From an uncultured Prevotellaceae bacterium (GTDB lineage: Bacteria > Bacteroidota > Bacteroidia > Bacteroidales > Muribaculaceae), in the NCBI GenBank assembly GCA_947165675.1, contig CAMVBJ010000008.1:38355-102354 (forward strand): 64,000 nucleotides of DNA, written 5' to 3'. The notes under the pieces are model-generated. The model ran no database searches. It was not told where the DNA came from and worked only from the letters and a program-made list of their open reading frames with translations. This document shows positions 45,414 to 54,131 of the stretch, one piece after another; the first letter of the stretch is position 1, and each line of letters opens with the position of its first letter. The translations under genes were made by a program, and so were the position numbers.

Positions 45414-47411
45414 CTAATACTGGTAATCAGTATCAATGACCGTGAACTCAGTGCGCCGGTTGACCTGGTCGGCGGCTTCCTGATCCTCCTTGCTCAGGGT
45501 CTTGATGAACTCCTCGGTAAGTGTCACTCCTTCCTCAAACTGCGGATACTTGTTATGGATGCGCTTGGTCACTGTCTTGGGGCGTGACTCGCCATAACCA
45601 GCCGGCTTGAGCCTCTCACGCGGGATGCCATTCTCGATCAGATAGTCCACTACGCTCTGGGCACGACGCTGCGACAAGCCCTGATTGTACTTGGCACTTC
45701 CGACGCGGTCGGTATGCGAAGCCATTTCAATGACGATATTGGGATGATCCTTCAAGAGCATCACCATGCTGTCGAGAGCAAGTTTTGACTCGTCACGCAA
45801 CACCGCCTTGTCAAAGTCATAGAAGATGTTCTCAATAATCTGGGCCTTGAACATCGCCGGCAGAATGAAATCCACATAGTACTCAGCATCTTCCTCAGCA
45901 CTATCACTCACAAATTCCTGGCGGGCATTCAAGTAACCTTCAGCGCCAGCCATCATCGCATATTTTACCCCCCGTTGCAAGTCAAAACGGAAAGAGCCGT
46001 CGGGCTTGGCCGCAGTCTTCTGGTTGCTGCCATCGTCACCCACGATGCGTATGACTGCGTTGGGCACGGGTTCATCGTCCTTATCGACCACATAACCCGA
46101 AATTGATATCTGCAATTCGGGCTTGATAAAGTCGAAGATGTGATCATAACCACGCGCATCACCACGGTTGCTGGAGAACATACCGCTCTCACCCTTGCCG
46201 AAAGTGATACCGAAGTCGTCGCCCGACGAGTTCATCGGCACGCCCATATTCTCAACAACCCAGCGGTCCATCACTGTGCGCTCAGTCTCATCCTGAGGCT
46301 GCAACTTGGCCACAAACAGGTCAAGGCCACCCATACCGGGATGTCCATTACTGGAGAAATATAATAGGCTGTCGGTACGCATGTTAGGATACCGCTCATT
46401 CCCCTTGGTATTAATGTCTGGTCCCAGATTCTCGAGTGTACCGTGCTTGTCCTTGAGGTTAATGCGCCAGATGTCAGTGCCACCCTGTCCACCAGGCATG
46501 TCGCTGACAAAATAGAGCCATTGTCCGTCGGGGCTCACTGACGGGTCGGAATAGTTACTCAAGGTATCGGCAGTAATTTCAAACTTCTGTGGGGCACCCC
46601 ACTTAGCCTCGCTGCGACTGCTGGTATAAATCTCAACCGTCGTGGGCCAGTCCTGGCGCACAGCACGGGCCAGATACATCGTCGAACCATCGGGCGAGAA
46701 AGCTGCTGCACCCTCATCATGCTCAGTGTTCAAGCCTCCATCCACGACCTCTGGACGCGACCAAGCTCCTTTCTCGTCCAGCTTGGTGAAGTAGATATCA
46801 CCCTTCTTGGTGCCAGTAATCTCGCTACGTAGTTCACCAGTGGATTTTTCGTTGGTCGATGTGAAGTAGATATACTCCATGTTCTTGTCGAGGTACATCG
46901 GACAATAGTCAGCACGGCGTGAGTTAAGCAACTTGTTCTGCTTGACGGTATATCGCGAACCCTCCTCCTTCCACTGTGGAGCCAATTCACAACCCCGCTT
47001 GCCGATGAGAGCCTCCCAGTCGTCAGGAAACATATCTAAATACTCATTATAGCTCTTGATTGCCGTGGCATACTGCCCCTCAAGCTGTTGGGCTTGGGCC
47101 AGACGCAACAACGTCGTCGAGTCCTGATACTCATAGCGGATCGCATTCTGGAATGCGGCCGTAGCACGGTTGCCCTGATTGAGTTTCAAGTGACACATGC
47201 CCAATTGGAAGGCCAGTTCGCCACGCAACCAGCTATCTTCCTTGCGGTTATAGTGATTGTACAGCTTGCGGTATATGGTCGCCGCGTCAAAGTACTCGCC
47301 ACGGTCGTAGGCCTCATCGGCATCCTTGAGTTTAGGTCCCTTGCACGACGTCAATGACAAAGTCACCGACACCAACATCAGACCCACAATCATATATAGT
47401 ATCCGTTTCAT
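45414..47411 (-). CDS. PorE-like TPR-PD40-OmpA lipoprotein
   Basis: A 665-aa lipoprotein (lipobox SLTSC, Cys23). The order is TPR-like repeats (about 25-130), a PD40/beta-propeller (about 165-390; for example GAAAFSPDGSTMYLA and SDPSVSPDGQWLYFVSD), a carboxypeptidase-regulatory-like domain (about 425-505) and an OmpA peptidoglycan-binding domain (about 530-665) with IVIEMASHTDRVGSAKYNQGLSQRRA. This is the domain set of PorE of the type IX secretion system. OmpA binding of peptidoglycan would anchor it at the periplasmic face of the outer membrane. Other Bacteroidota OmpA/PD40 proteins share the layout, so a T9SS role is not proven; no other por gene is in the window. Confidence 0.85.
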   Translation of the reverse strand: MKRILYMIVGLMLVSVTLSLTSCKGPKLKDADEAYDRGEYFDAATIYRKLYNHYNRKEDSWLRGELAFQLGMCHLKLNQGNRATAAFQNAIRYEYQDSTTLLRLAQAQQLEGQYATAIKSYNEYLDMFPDDWEALIGKRGCELAPQWKEEGSRYTVKQNKLLNSRRADYCPMYLDKNMEYIYFTSTNEKSTGELRSEITGTKKGDIYFTKLDEKGAWSRPEVVDGGLNTEHDEGAAAFSPDGSTMYLARAVRQDWPTTVEIYTSSRSEAKWGAPQKFEITADTLSNYSDPSVSPDGQWLYFVSDMPGGQGGTDIWRINLKDKHGTLENLGPDINTKGNERYPNMRTDSLLYFSSNGHPGMGGLDLFVAKLQPQDETERTVMDRWVVENMGVPMNSSGDDFGITFGKGESGMFSSNRGDARGYDHIFDFIKPELQISISGYVVDKDDEPVPNAVIRIVGDDGSNQKTAAKPDGSFRFDLQRGVKYAMMAGAEGYLNARQEFVSDSAEEDAEYYVDFILPAMFKAQIIENIFYDFDKAVLRDESKLALDSMVMLLKDHPNIVIEMASHTDRVGSAKYNQGLSQRRAQSVVDYLIENGIPRERLKPAGYGESRPKTVTKRIHNKYPQFEEGVTLTEEFIKTLSKEDQEAADQVNRRTEFTVIDTDYQY

Positions 47412-47482
47412 GAATTGCGCTTCTATTGCTTTAACATTAAAAACGGCAAATCTCCTCCTTTTATTGTCCTAAAACCTATAAC

Positions 47483-48334
47483 CTACAAACTATAACTCCT
47501 GGTAATCGTCATCTGGGGCTTGCCGTCAAGGGCAATCTCGATGCGGGTATAGCGGCCATGGGTATCAATATCATACTGGAACGTTCGCTCATGAATGACG
47601 TCGTTACCCTTCAACTCCTTGATGGAAATGAGAAACTTCTTACCTGTAGCTGTGTCATAGTCATAGTGGTAACGGAATACCCTGCCCCCCACCTCCTCAC
47701 GGATGATGTAGCCATCCTGATAGATGAGTGTGCGTTTGTCACTGCCAGGCTGCACAATCACGCGCTTGGTGATGTGCCCCTTCTCATTAAAGGTATAGTC
47801 CTGACGGCTGCCATTGTCTCCCTTGAGTGACATGCAGTGACCATCCTCACTATAGATGGGCGCATAATTGATGGTCTTTCCCTTGCGCTTGCTCTGCTTG
47901 AGTATCGCTCCATGCTGGTTATCATAGGAGTACAGATAGTCCACAATGGTCCTCGTTCCCTTGCTGCCCTGGATTGATGACTGTGACAACAGGCCCTGCT
48001 TGTTGAACAAGAAGACGTTGTCACGCTTGCTTCCATTGGCCATGACCACCTGTTCGTCAACACGGCCCGTACAACCGTTGAAGCCCACATCCAGATGCTC
48101 GATGCGGTAGCTGTGAGTCGGGTTGTTTACCAGATTGCTGTAGAATACCTTGATGCGTGCGGGATAATTCCTGGCCGTATCGACATAGGCTGCAAGACTC
48201 TCGAGCGTGATGTTCTCGTTGCAATAGGCATCCACCACCTCTGCATCATCGACTTGCCCCACGGCATGAAGTGCTACGACCGCCATCATGGTCACGAACC
48301 ATATCCTTAAAAAACTCTTCATCATAATTTTCAT
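47483..48334 (-). CDS. Hypothetical secreted protein, YD-repeat-like
   Basis: A 283-aa exported protein; the signal peptide is in MKSFLRIWFVTMMAVVALHAVGQ. The mature sequence is a series of short tyrosine-rich strands such as VDYLYSYDNQHGAIL, FRYHYDYDTATGKKF and RTFQYDIDTHGRYTRIE, which resemble YD/RHS-like beta repeats of Bacteroidota wall-associated proteins. The ORF track starts 16 codons earlier, but the promoter lies inside that extension, so the later Met is used. It is monocistronic or shares its strand with the PorE-like gene 70 bases downstream. Function unknown. Confidence 0.75.
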   Translation of the reverse strand: MKIMMKSFLRIWFVTMMAVVALHAVGQVDDAEVVDAYCNENITLESLAAYVDTARNYPARIKVFYSNLVNNPTHSYRIEHLDVGFNGCTGRVDEQVVMANGSKRDNVFLFNKQGLLSQSSIQGSKGTRTIVDYLYSYDNQHGAILKQSKRKGKTINYAPIYSEDGHCMSLKGDNGSRQDYTFNEKGHITKRVIVQPGSDKRTLIYQDGYIIREEVGGRVFRYHYDYDTATGKKFLISIKELKGNDVIHERTFQYDIDTHGRYTRIEIALDGKPQMTITRSYSL

Positions 48335-48354
48335 GTGATTACTTGTTTGCCCTG

Positions 48355-48385
48355 CAAAGATAGCTAAAAACTTCTTTCTCACAAA
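48355..48385 (-). promoter_or_regulatory. Promoter of the YD-repeat-like secreted protein
   Basis: Minus strand: TTTG (48382-48385), 19-base spacer, TATCTTTG (48355-48362), a full match. It argues for the later start codon of the gene. Confidence 0.7.
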
Positions 48386-48434
48386 AAAACCAACATTTCA
48401 AGCCATTGATAGTACCACTTTGTCGATTTTTTCC

Positions 48435-48442
48435 TATCTTCG
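48435..48442 (+). promoter_or_regulatory. -7 element of the OPT transporter promoter
   Basis: TATCTTCG, one base off TAnnTTTG, 47 bases before the ATG. The leader has A/C-rich AACTAACAAACAACTAACAA. Confidence 0.45.
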
Positions 48443-48489
48443 CAGTTTAAATCCCAACTAACAAACAACTAACAAATAAATATAATTTT

Positions 48490-50454
48490 ATGAAAGACGA
48501 AGAAAACATTGTTCAACAACAGCAAGACGAAATCGCGTTGCCCGACAACGCAGCGCGCGAGCTCAAGCCTGGAGAGAAATATGTCCCCATCCTGAAGCCC
48601 GACAAGACGTATCCCGAGATTACGCCCTACAGTGTCTCGTTGGGTCTCATTATGGCGGTCATCTTCAGTGCCGCCGCAGCCTATCTGGGCCTCAAGGTGG
48701 GCCAGGTATTTGAAGCTGCCATCCCTATTGCTATCATCGCTGCTGGCATCGGTGCGGTGACCAAGCGCAAGAACTCGCTCGGCGAGAATGTCATCATCCA
48801 GTCGATTGGTGCGGCTTCGGGCATCATTGTGGCCGGTGCCATCTTCACACTGCCTGCCCTGTACATCCTGCAAGCCGAGTATCCCGACATCACTGTCAGC
48901 TTCCTGGAAGTATTCCTCAGCTCACTATTAGGTGGCATCTTAGGCATCCTGTTCTTTATCCCCTTCCGCAAGTACTTCGTGAGCGACATGCACGGCAAGT
49001 TCCCGTTCCCCGAGGCTACCGCAACGACCCAGGTACTCGTCAGCGGCCAGAAGGGTGGCGACCAGGCCCGTCCGTTGCTCATTGCGGGTCTGGTGGGTGG
49101 TCTATATGACTTCCTGCTCTCGACCTTCGGCTGGTGGAAAGAGGTACTTACAACCCAAGCTATCCCTGCCCTGCAAGGATTTACCGACAATGTGAAGATG
49201 ATCTTCAAGATCAACACGGGTGCCGCCGTACTGGGCCTGGGCTATATCATCGGCCTGCCATACGCCTTCATCATCTTTGCCGGTAGTGCCTTCATCTGGT
49301 GGGTGATCGTTCCCCTGTTGGGTATGAATCCAGAGTATGCACAGATGGCACCTGACCAGATCTTTGCAGGCGGCGCTCGCTACATTGGCATCGGCGGTAT
49401 CGCCATGAGCGGTATCATCGGCATCGTCAAGTCGTGGGGCGTTATCAAGAACGCTGCTGGCCTTGCGGGCCAGGCCTTCAAGGGACAGGATCAGAACGTA
49501 CAGGTGGAGCGCCACCAGCGCGACATCCCCATGAAGGTTCTCGTGTTCGCCCTGTTGGCAGCTTTGCTGGTAACCTTTGTGTTCTTCTATATCGGCGTGA
49601 TCCACAACCTGATGCAGACGGTAGTTGCCTTTATCGTCGTCCTGGTTATCGCCTTCCTGTTCACCACCGTGGCAGCCAACGCTATTGCCATCGTGGGCAG
49701 TAACCCGGTTTCGGGTATGACCTTGATGACCCTTATCGTGGCCAGCGTCATCTTTGTCGCTATTGGCCTCAACGGTTCCAAGGGTATCGTGGCAGCCATG
49801 GTCATCGGTGGTGTGGTCTGCACCGCCCTGTCAATGGCTGGCGGCATGGTCACCGATATGAAAATCGGTTACTGGATCGGTACCACCCCGGCCAAGCAGC
49901 AGACGTGGAAGTTTGTCGGCACGCTGGTGTCGGCAGCTACCGTCGGCGGTGTGATGATCATCCTCAACAAGGCTTACGGCTTCACGGGCGAGAACGCCCT
50001 CGTTGCTCCCCAGGCCAACGCTATGGCAGCCGTCATCAAGCCCCTCATGATGGGTGGTGAGACGCCTTGGTTACTCTACGGCGTGGGTGCCATTCTGGCC
50101 CTGTTGCTCAACTGGTTGAAGGTGCCTGCCCTGCCCTTCTCGCTGGGTATGTTCATCCCCTTGCAACTCAACGCACCGCTGCTCGTCGGCGCCATCATCA
50201 GTTGGTTTGTCGGCAGCCGCAGCAAGGATGAGAAAGTTAACAACGCCCGCAAGGAGCGCGGTACCCTGCTGGCCAGCGGTTTCATCGCGGGTGGTGCCCT
50301 CATGGGTGTCGTCAGCGCTGCCATGATCTTCTTCGGCTTCAAGTACACCAGCCCCCTGAGTGAGACCGCCAGCAACGTTCTCGCCATCGTGATGTACATC
50401 GCCCTCATCCTCTTCCTGGCCGTCTCCTGCCTGCGCGCCAAGAAAGACAACTAA
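48490..50454 (+). CDS. OPT-family oligopeptide transporter
   Basis: A 654-aa secondary transporter with about 15 hydrophobic helices. The N terminus carries the family block PEITPYSVSLGLIMAVIFSAAAAYLGLKVGQ, and the C-terminal half has the FIAGGALMGVVSA block. OPT members import di-, tri- or oligopeptides with protons. The substrate is not visible. In Bacteroidota the family is often encoded singly, as here. It ends at an AACAAC-rich hairpin. Confidence 0.92.
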   Translation: MKDEENIVQQQQDEIALPDNAARELKPGEKYVPILKPDKTYPEITPYSVSLGLIMAVIFSAAAAYLGLKVGQVFEAAIPIAIIAAGIGAVTKRKNSLGENVIIQSIGAASGIIVAGAIFTLPALYILQAEYPDITVSFLEVFLSSLLGGILGILFFIPFRKYFVSDMHGKFPFPEATATTQVLVSGQKGGDQARPLLIAGLVGGLYDFLLSTFGWWKEVLTTQAIPALQGFTDNVKMIFKINTGAAVLGLGYIIGLPYAFIIFAGSAFIWWVIVPLLGMNPEYAQMAPDQIFAGGARYIGIGGIAMSGIIGIVKSWGVIKNAAGLAGQAFKGQDQNVQVERHQRDIPMKVLVFALLAALLVTFVFFYIGVIHNLMQTVVAFIVVLVIAFLFTTVAANAIAIVGSNPVSGMTLMTLIVASVIFVAIGLNGSKGIVAAMVIGGVVCTALSMAGGMVTDMKIGYWIGTTPAKQQTWKFVGTLVSAATVGGVMIILNKAYGFTGENALVAPQANAMAAVIKPLMMGGETPWLLYGVGAILALLLNWLKVPALPFSLGMFIPLQLNAPLLVGAIISWFVGSRSKDEKVNNARKERGTLLASGFIAGGALMGVVSAAMIFFGFKYTSPLSETASNVLAIVMYIALILFLAVSCLRAKKDN

Positions 50455-50482
50455 ACCACGGCATCACAAGAAAACAACAAAG

Positions 50483-50550
50483 ACAACTGGAACAACTCAA
50501 ACAACTGTCCATCAAAAAGATAGTTTCCAAGTTGTTCCAGTTGTTTTTTA
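50483..50550 (+). terminator. AACAAC-rich palindromic element C, terminator-like
   Basis: A perfect 15-bp inverted repeat, ACAACTGGAACAACT (50483-50497) and AGTTGTTCCAGTTGT (50530-50544), followed by TTTTTATT. The sequence recalls elements A and B at 28680 and 29528, but only this one has a T run on the plus strand. Confidence 0.7.
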
Positions 50551-50575
50551 TTATAAAAATGGCTGGCCCTTATTA

Positions 50576-50607
50576 TTTGCACTTTACATGGGAAAACCCT
50601 ACCTTTG
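50576..50607 (+). promoter_or_regulatory. Promoter of the LRR lipoprotein
   Basis: TTTG (50576-50579), 20-base spacer, TACCTTTG (50600-50607), the best-matching plus-strand promoter in the window. It predicts a leader of about 70 bases. Confidence 0.75.
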
Positions 50608-50679
50608 CCATTGGATTGCAAGCGATTCGCAACATTGCATAATAACACCAGGAAAATAACAACTAAACAATACCTCATC

Positions 50680-52077
50680 ATGAAACATCTCATCAAAGCC
50701 ACCCTCCTGCTGTTGGCCCTGCTATTGCTTGCCATGGTATCATGCTCTGGCAATCAGAGTGTGCCAAATTCAGACTCCACGTTCGAGGTCAACGGCATCA
50801 TCTACAACAAAATCAATAGCAATGAAGTCGAAGTCACCTTCAAAGGAACATCAGATTCCCAGTTTTCCAATGATTACTCTGGCTCGGTGACCATCCCCGC
50901 TACCGTCACCTACCACGGCACGACCTACTCCGTCACTTCCATCGGCTACGCTGCGTTCGAATACTGTACCAGCCTAACCGCCATCAACATACCCAACTCC
51001 GTCACAAACATCTGCTCCGTTGCGTTCCGAGGCTGCTCTACCCTAACCTCCATCAACATCCCCAACTCCGTCACAAACATCTTTAACTCTGCTTTCAATG
51101 GCTGCTCCAGCCTTGAAAACATCTCAGTTGCTAGTAATAACACAAACTACGATTCTCGCAATAACTGCAATGCCATTATCGAAACGGCGACCAATACATT
51201 AATTGCTGGCTGCAAAAACACGACTATCCCTAACTCCGTCACTTCCATTGGTGACATGGCGTTCGGTGGCTCCGGCCTAACCACCATCAGCATCCCCAAC
51301 TCCGTCACTTCCATCGGCTCTTCTGCGTTCTCTGGCTGCTCCAGCCTAACCTCCATCAACATCCCAAACTCCGTCACGACCATCGACGGCTGGGCGTTCC
51401 TGGGCTGCTCTGGCCTAGCCTCCATCTCAGTAGTTAGCGATAATCCAAAGTACGATTCTCGCAACAACTGCAATGCCATTATCGAAACGGCAACCAATAC
51501 ATTAATTGCTGGTTGCATGAACACGACCATCCCCAACTCCGTCACTTCCATCGGCGACGAGGCGTTCTCTAACTGCTCTAGCCTAACCTCCATCAACATC
51601 CCCAACTCCGTCACGACCATCGGCGACATGGCGTTCGAAGGCTGCTCTGGCTTGACTAACATCAGCATCCCTAACTCCGTCACTTCCATCGGCGACCATA
51701 CGTTCTATAGCTGCTCCAGCCTAACCTCCATCTCAGTAGCTAGCGATAATCCAAAGTACGATTCTCGCAACAACTGCAATGCCATTATCGAAACGGCAAC
51801 CAATACATTAATTGCTGGTTGCATGAACACGACCATCCCCAAATCCGTCACTTCCATCAACGAGGAGTTCCTGGATTGTCCTTCTTTAAAAGACGTCTAT
51901 TGCTACGCAACCACTCCCCCTAGATGCGAGAACTCTTGTTATATCAACTATTCCGCGACACTCCATGTGCCAGCGGCGTCATTAGCAGCTTATCATAAAG
52001 CCCCCGTTTGGAGCAAGTTCAAGAAGATTGTGGGTGATGCCGACGCTACCAACGGGTATCGCAACCAGTCGCGATAG
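50680..52077 (+). CDS. BspA-like leucine-rich-repeat lipoprotein
   Basis: A 465-aa surface-type lipoprotein; the lipobox is LLAMVSC (Cys22). The body is built of LRR_5/BspA repeats of about 23 residues with the phrase [13 protein letters not shown] (at least ten). Inserted three times is a second module ([22 protein letters not shown]) of non-LRR type. The ORF track starts 25 codons earlier; the Met at 50680 gives the signal peptide. Such proteins bind host or matrix proteins in oral Bacteroidota, but the ligand here is unknown. Codon use is somewhat more AT-rich than its neighbours. Confidence 0.88.
   Translation: MKHLIKATLLLLALLLLAMVSCSGNQSVPNSDSTFEVNGIIYNKINSNEVEVTFKGTSDSQFSNDYSGSVTIPATVTYHGTTYSVTSIGYAAFEYCTSLTAINIPNSVTNICSVAFRGCSTLTSINIPNSVTNIFNSAFNGCSSLENISVASNNTNYDSRNNCNAIIETATNTLIAGCKNTTIPNSVTSIGDMAFGGSGLTTISIPNSVTSIGSSAFSGCSSLTSINIPNSVTTIDGWAFLGCSGLASISVVSDNPKYDSRNNCNAIIETATNTLIAGCMNTTIPNSVTSIGDEAFSNCSSLTSINIPNSVTTIGDMAFEGCSGLTNISIPNSVTSIGDHTFYSCSSLTSISVASDNPKYDSRNNCNAIIETATNTLIAGCMNTTIPKSVTSINEEFLDCPSLKDVYCYATTPPRCENSCYINYSATLHVPAASLAAYHKAPVWSKFKKIVGDADATNGYRNQSR
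51132..51840. repeat. Three ~102-codon direct repeats in the LRR gene
   Basis: Near-identical DNA starts at about 51132, 51435 and 51741, that is 303 and 306 bases apart. Copies 2 and 3 agree almost base for base over about 100 bases (from TAGCGATAATCCAAAGTACG to CATGAACACGACCATCCCCA); copy 1 has diverged. Confidence 0.8.
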
Positions 52078-52266
52078 TGTTGAAACCCGGCCGGGTGAAT
52101 AAATCGAATTGCCGACCACCGTTACCCCCGCTAACGAATCACACATAATAGCTACACAAACATCTGTAATTCAACAAAATAGCCATTATAGCTATCTTGA
52201 TTATCTTTGTTAAGTGGCTACCAAGATGAAGATTGTGTATCTTGTATTTCTTGTTTTCGTTATATA

Positions 52267-52294
52267 AAAAAGGACGACTGTTGTCGTCCTTTTT
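52267..52294 (-). terminator. Terminator after tRNA-Ser
   Basis: A perfect 12-bp inverted repeat (AAAAAGGACGAC / GTCGTCCTTTTT) with a 4-base loop, immediately 3' of the minus-strand tRNA-Ser. Confidence 0.85.
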
Positions 52295-52296
52295 GG

Positions 52297-52384
52297 CGGA
52301 GTGACCGAGATTCGAACTCGGGATACGCTTTTGACGTATACACGCTTTCCAGGCGTGCCTCTTCAGCCACTCGAGCATCACTCC
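52297..52384 (-). tRNA. tRNA-Ser (anticodon GGA)
   Basis: An 88-nt class II cloverleaf: acceptor GGAGTGA/TCACTCC with discriminator G, anticodon stem CACGC/GCGTG with loop CTGGAAA (anticodon GGA), a long variable arm (TATACGT/GCGTAT-type) and T arm CCGAG-TTCGAAT-CTCGG. CCA is not encoded. Confidence 0.95.
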
Positions 52385-52401
52385 ATGCGCTAAATGCGGG
52401 G

Positions 52402-52434
52402 CAAAGGTAATACAATTTGGCGGAAAAACGCAAG
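52402..52434 (-). promoter_or_regulatory. Promoter of tRNA-Ser
   Basis: Minus strand: CTTG (52431-52434), 21-base spacer, TACCTTTG (52402-52409). It shares the CTTG -33 box with the two other tRNA promoters in the window. Confidence 0.65.
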
Positions 52435-52452
52435 TTTTTCTTGATTTTTTAA

Positions 52453-52460
52453 TATTTTTG
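52453..52460 (+). promoter_or_regulatory. -7 element directly before the helicase gene
   Basis: TATTTTTG ends only 5 bases before the ATG at 52466, so the predicted start site coincides with the start codon (candidate leaderless mRNA). Confidence 0.5.
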
Positions 52461-52465
52461 TAGCC

Positions 52466-53932
52466 ATGAATAACAACGAGCGACTATCGACTTACAACAA
52501 CACGGGTGGCGCCGATCGCCAAGATGCGCGGGTAAAGCAGCTTGCAGTGGACGTGCTGCGCTGGCTCCCCTATGACCCCAACGACGACCAGATGATGGTC
52601 ATCGTGGCGCTGGCCCACTTCCTGCTCTATGCTCCCGAGCGCTCGGTGTTTATCCTGGGGGGGTATGCTGGCACAGGCAAAACGTCGCTCACCGGTGCCA
52701 TTGTCAAGGCGCTGCACCAGCAGGGCAAGAAATCGGTACTGATGGCGCCGACGGGCCGCGCAGCTCACATCTTTAGCGACTATTCAGGACATCCTGCCTA
52801 TACTATCCACCGCAAGATCTACCGCCAGCAAGGCTACGGCATTGATGCCTTCGGCCTGGCCGAGAATAAGCATACCAACACTCTGTTTATTGTTGATGAG
52901 GCATCGATGATCAGCAATGCCAACGATGGGTCGATGTTCGGCAGCGGGCGGTTGCTCGAAGACCTTGTCGGATATGTCTATAACGGTATGGGATGCAAAC
53001 TGGTGCTCATGGGCGACAATGCCCAGCTGCCTCCTGTGGGACAACTCGTGAGCCCCGCATTGGATGACGAGATACTGCGTTCACTGGGGCTGACGACCTA
53101 TGGCGTATTCCTACGCGAAATAGCCCGCCAAGCCCAAGAGAGTGGCATCCTGCACAACGCCACCCTGCTGCGACAAGCGATGGAAGATGGCCTGTTAGGA
53201 CGGCCACACTTTGACCTCGATGACATGGAGGACATCCAAGCCGTGTCAAGCGAATTCCTGCTTGAGACCATCAGCGACTGCTATGACCGCGACGGCATGG
53301 GCGAGACCATCATCGTGACCCGCAGCAACAAGCGCGCCACATTGTTTAATATGGGCGTGCGCAACACGATACTCTACCGCGAGGACCTGCTCGTCAACGA
53401 CGACATGCTGCTCGTGGCCAAGAATAACTACTACTGGGCACGCGATTATGACGAGCTGGACTTTATCGCCAACGGCGACGTGTGCCACGTCAAGCGTGTG
53501 TGGGGCGACATCGAACACAAGTACGGCCTACGCTTTGCCAACGTCACCGTCGAGTTTCCTGATCACGACGGCGTGGAAATGGATTGCAAGATTGTGGTCG
53601 ATTGCTTGCTGAGCGATACTCCAGCACTGAATCGCGAGCAGAGCGACCGCTTGTTCAACGAGGTATATAATGAACTGACCGGCGACAAGCGCGAGCGCTA
53701 CAAGCAGTTGAAGGAGCACCCTTATTTCAATGCGCTACAAGTCAAGTATGCCTACGCCGTGACCTGTCACAAGGCTCAAGGCGGCCAGTGGCGCAACGTG
53801 TTCATCGACATGGGTGGCATCATGCCCGATGCGATGCAGTCGATGGACTTCTACCGCTGGCTCTATACAGCCATGACACGAGCCCGCGACCGAGTTTACC
53901 TCATCAACTGGATCAACGATCCAGAAAACTAA
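52466..53932 (+). CDS. RecD-like ATP-dependent helicase
   Basis: A 488-aa superfamily 1 helicase of the short RecD/AAA_30 type. Walker A is GGYAGTGKTSLTGA at about residue 66, Walker B is FIVDEASMIS at about 140, the Gln motif region is GDNAQLPPVG at about 183, and the C-terminal UvrD-like block is YAVTCHKAQGGQW at about 430 followed by YTAMTRARDRVYLI. It has no RecB/RecC partner nearby. The family is related to the helicase half of Dda/Pif1-type motors. Its ATG sits against a promoter -7 element. A nested inverted repeat follows the stop at once. Confidence 0.92.
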   Translation: MNNNERLSTYNNTGGADRQDARVKQLAVDVLRWLPYDPNDDQMMVIVALAHFLLYAPERSVFILGGYAGTGKTSLTGAIVKALHQQGKKSVLMAPTGRAAHIFSDYSGHPAYTIHRKIYRQQGYGIDAFGLAENKHTNTLFIVDEASMISNANDGSMFGSGRLLEDLVGYVYNGMGCKLVLMGDNAQLPPVGQLVSPALDDEILRSLGLTTYGVFLREIARQAQESGILHNATLLRQAMEDGLLGRPHFDLDDMEDIQAVSSEFLLETISDCYDRDGMGETIIVTRSNKRATLFNMGVRNTILYREDLLVNDDMLLVAKNNYYWARDYDELDFIANGDVCHVKRVWGDIEHKYGLRFANVTVEFPDHDGVEMDCKIVVDCLLSDTPALNREQSDRLFNEVYNELTGDKRERYKQLKEHPYFNALQVKYAYAVTCHKAQGGQWRNVFIDMGGIMPDAMQSMDFYRWLYTAMTRARDRVYLINWINDPEN

Positions 53933-53936
53933 AGGA

Positions 53937-54075
53937 AATGATATAGCAGCTGACCCAGAAAAGTTTCTTTAACGCTAATGTCGCTAAGAAAACGTATTTC
54001 ACAAAGAGTGTTTAAAACTATTCGTGAAATTGGCATTAGCCCTGCAGGGTTCAGGGGGGCAACAGCTATATCATT
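53937..54075. repeat. Triple-nested inverted-repeat element
   Basis: Three inverted pairs sit inside one another: AATGATATAGC / GCTATATCATT (53937-53947 and 54065-54075), GCTAATG / CATTAGC (53974-53980 and 54034-54040), and ATTTCAC / GTGAAAT (53996-54002 and 54024-54030). The ends resemble a miniature transposable element or a structured RNA. It starts 4 bases after the helicase stop and ends 20 bases before the -7 box of the next gene. The gap holds no coding sequence that I can support. Confidence 0.6.
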
Positions 54076-54103
54076 GCCATATAAAAACTTTTTCGTACCT
54101 TTG
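54073..54103 (+). promoter_or_regulatory. Promoter of the endonuclease I gene
   Basis: ATTG (54073-54076), 19-base spacer, TACCTTTG (54096-54103), 28 bases before the ATG. Its -33 box overlaps the right arm of the nested repeat. Confidence 0.6.
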
Positions 54104-54131
54104 CCAGCCATAACGTTTAATAATTAAAGCT

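Noticed and set aside
52085-52096. Perfect 12-bp palindrome ACCCGGCCGGGT
   Set aside because: No loop or T run, isolated and short; not enough to call a regulatory site.
53929-54111. 60-aa minus-strand ORF in the gap after the helicase
   Set aside because: It spans the nested inverted repeat and both boundary signals; no family resemblance or promoter.
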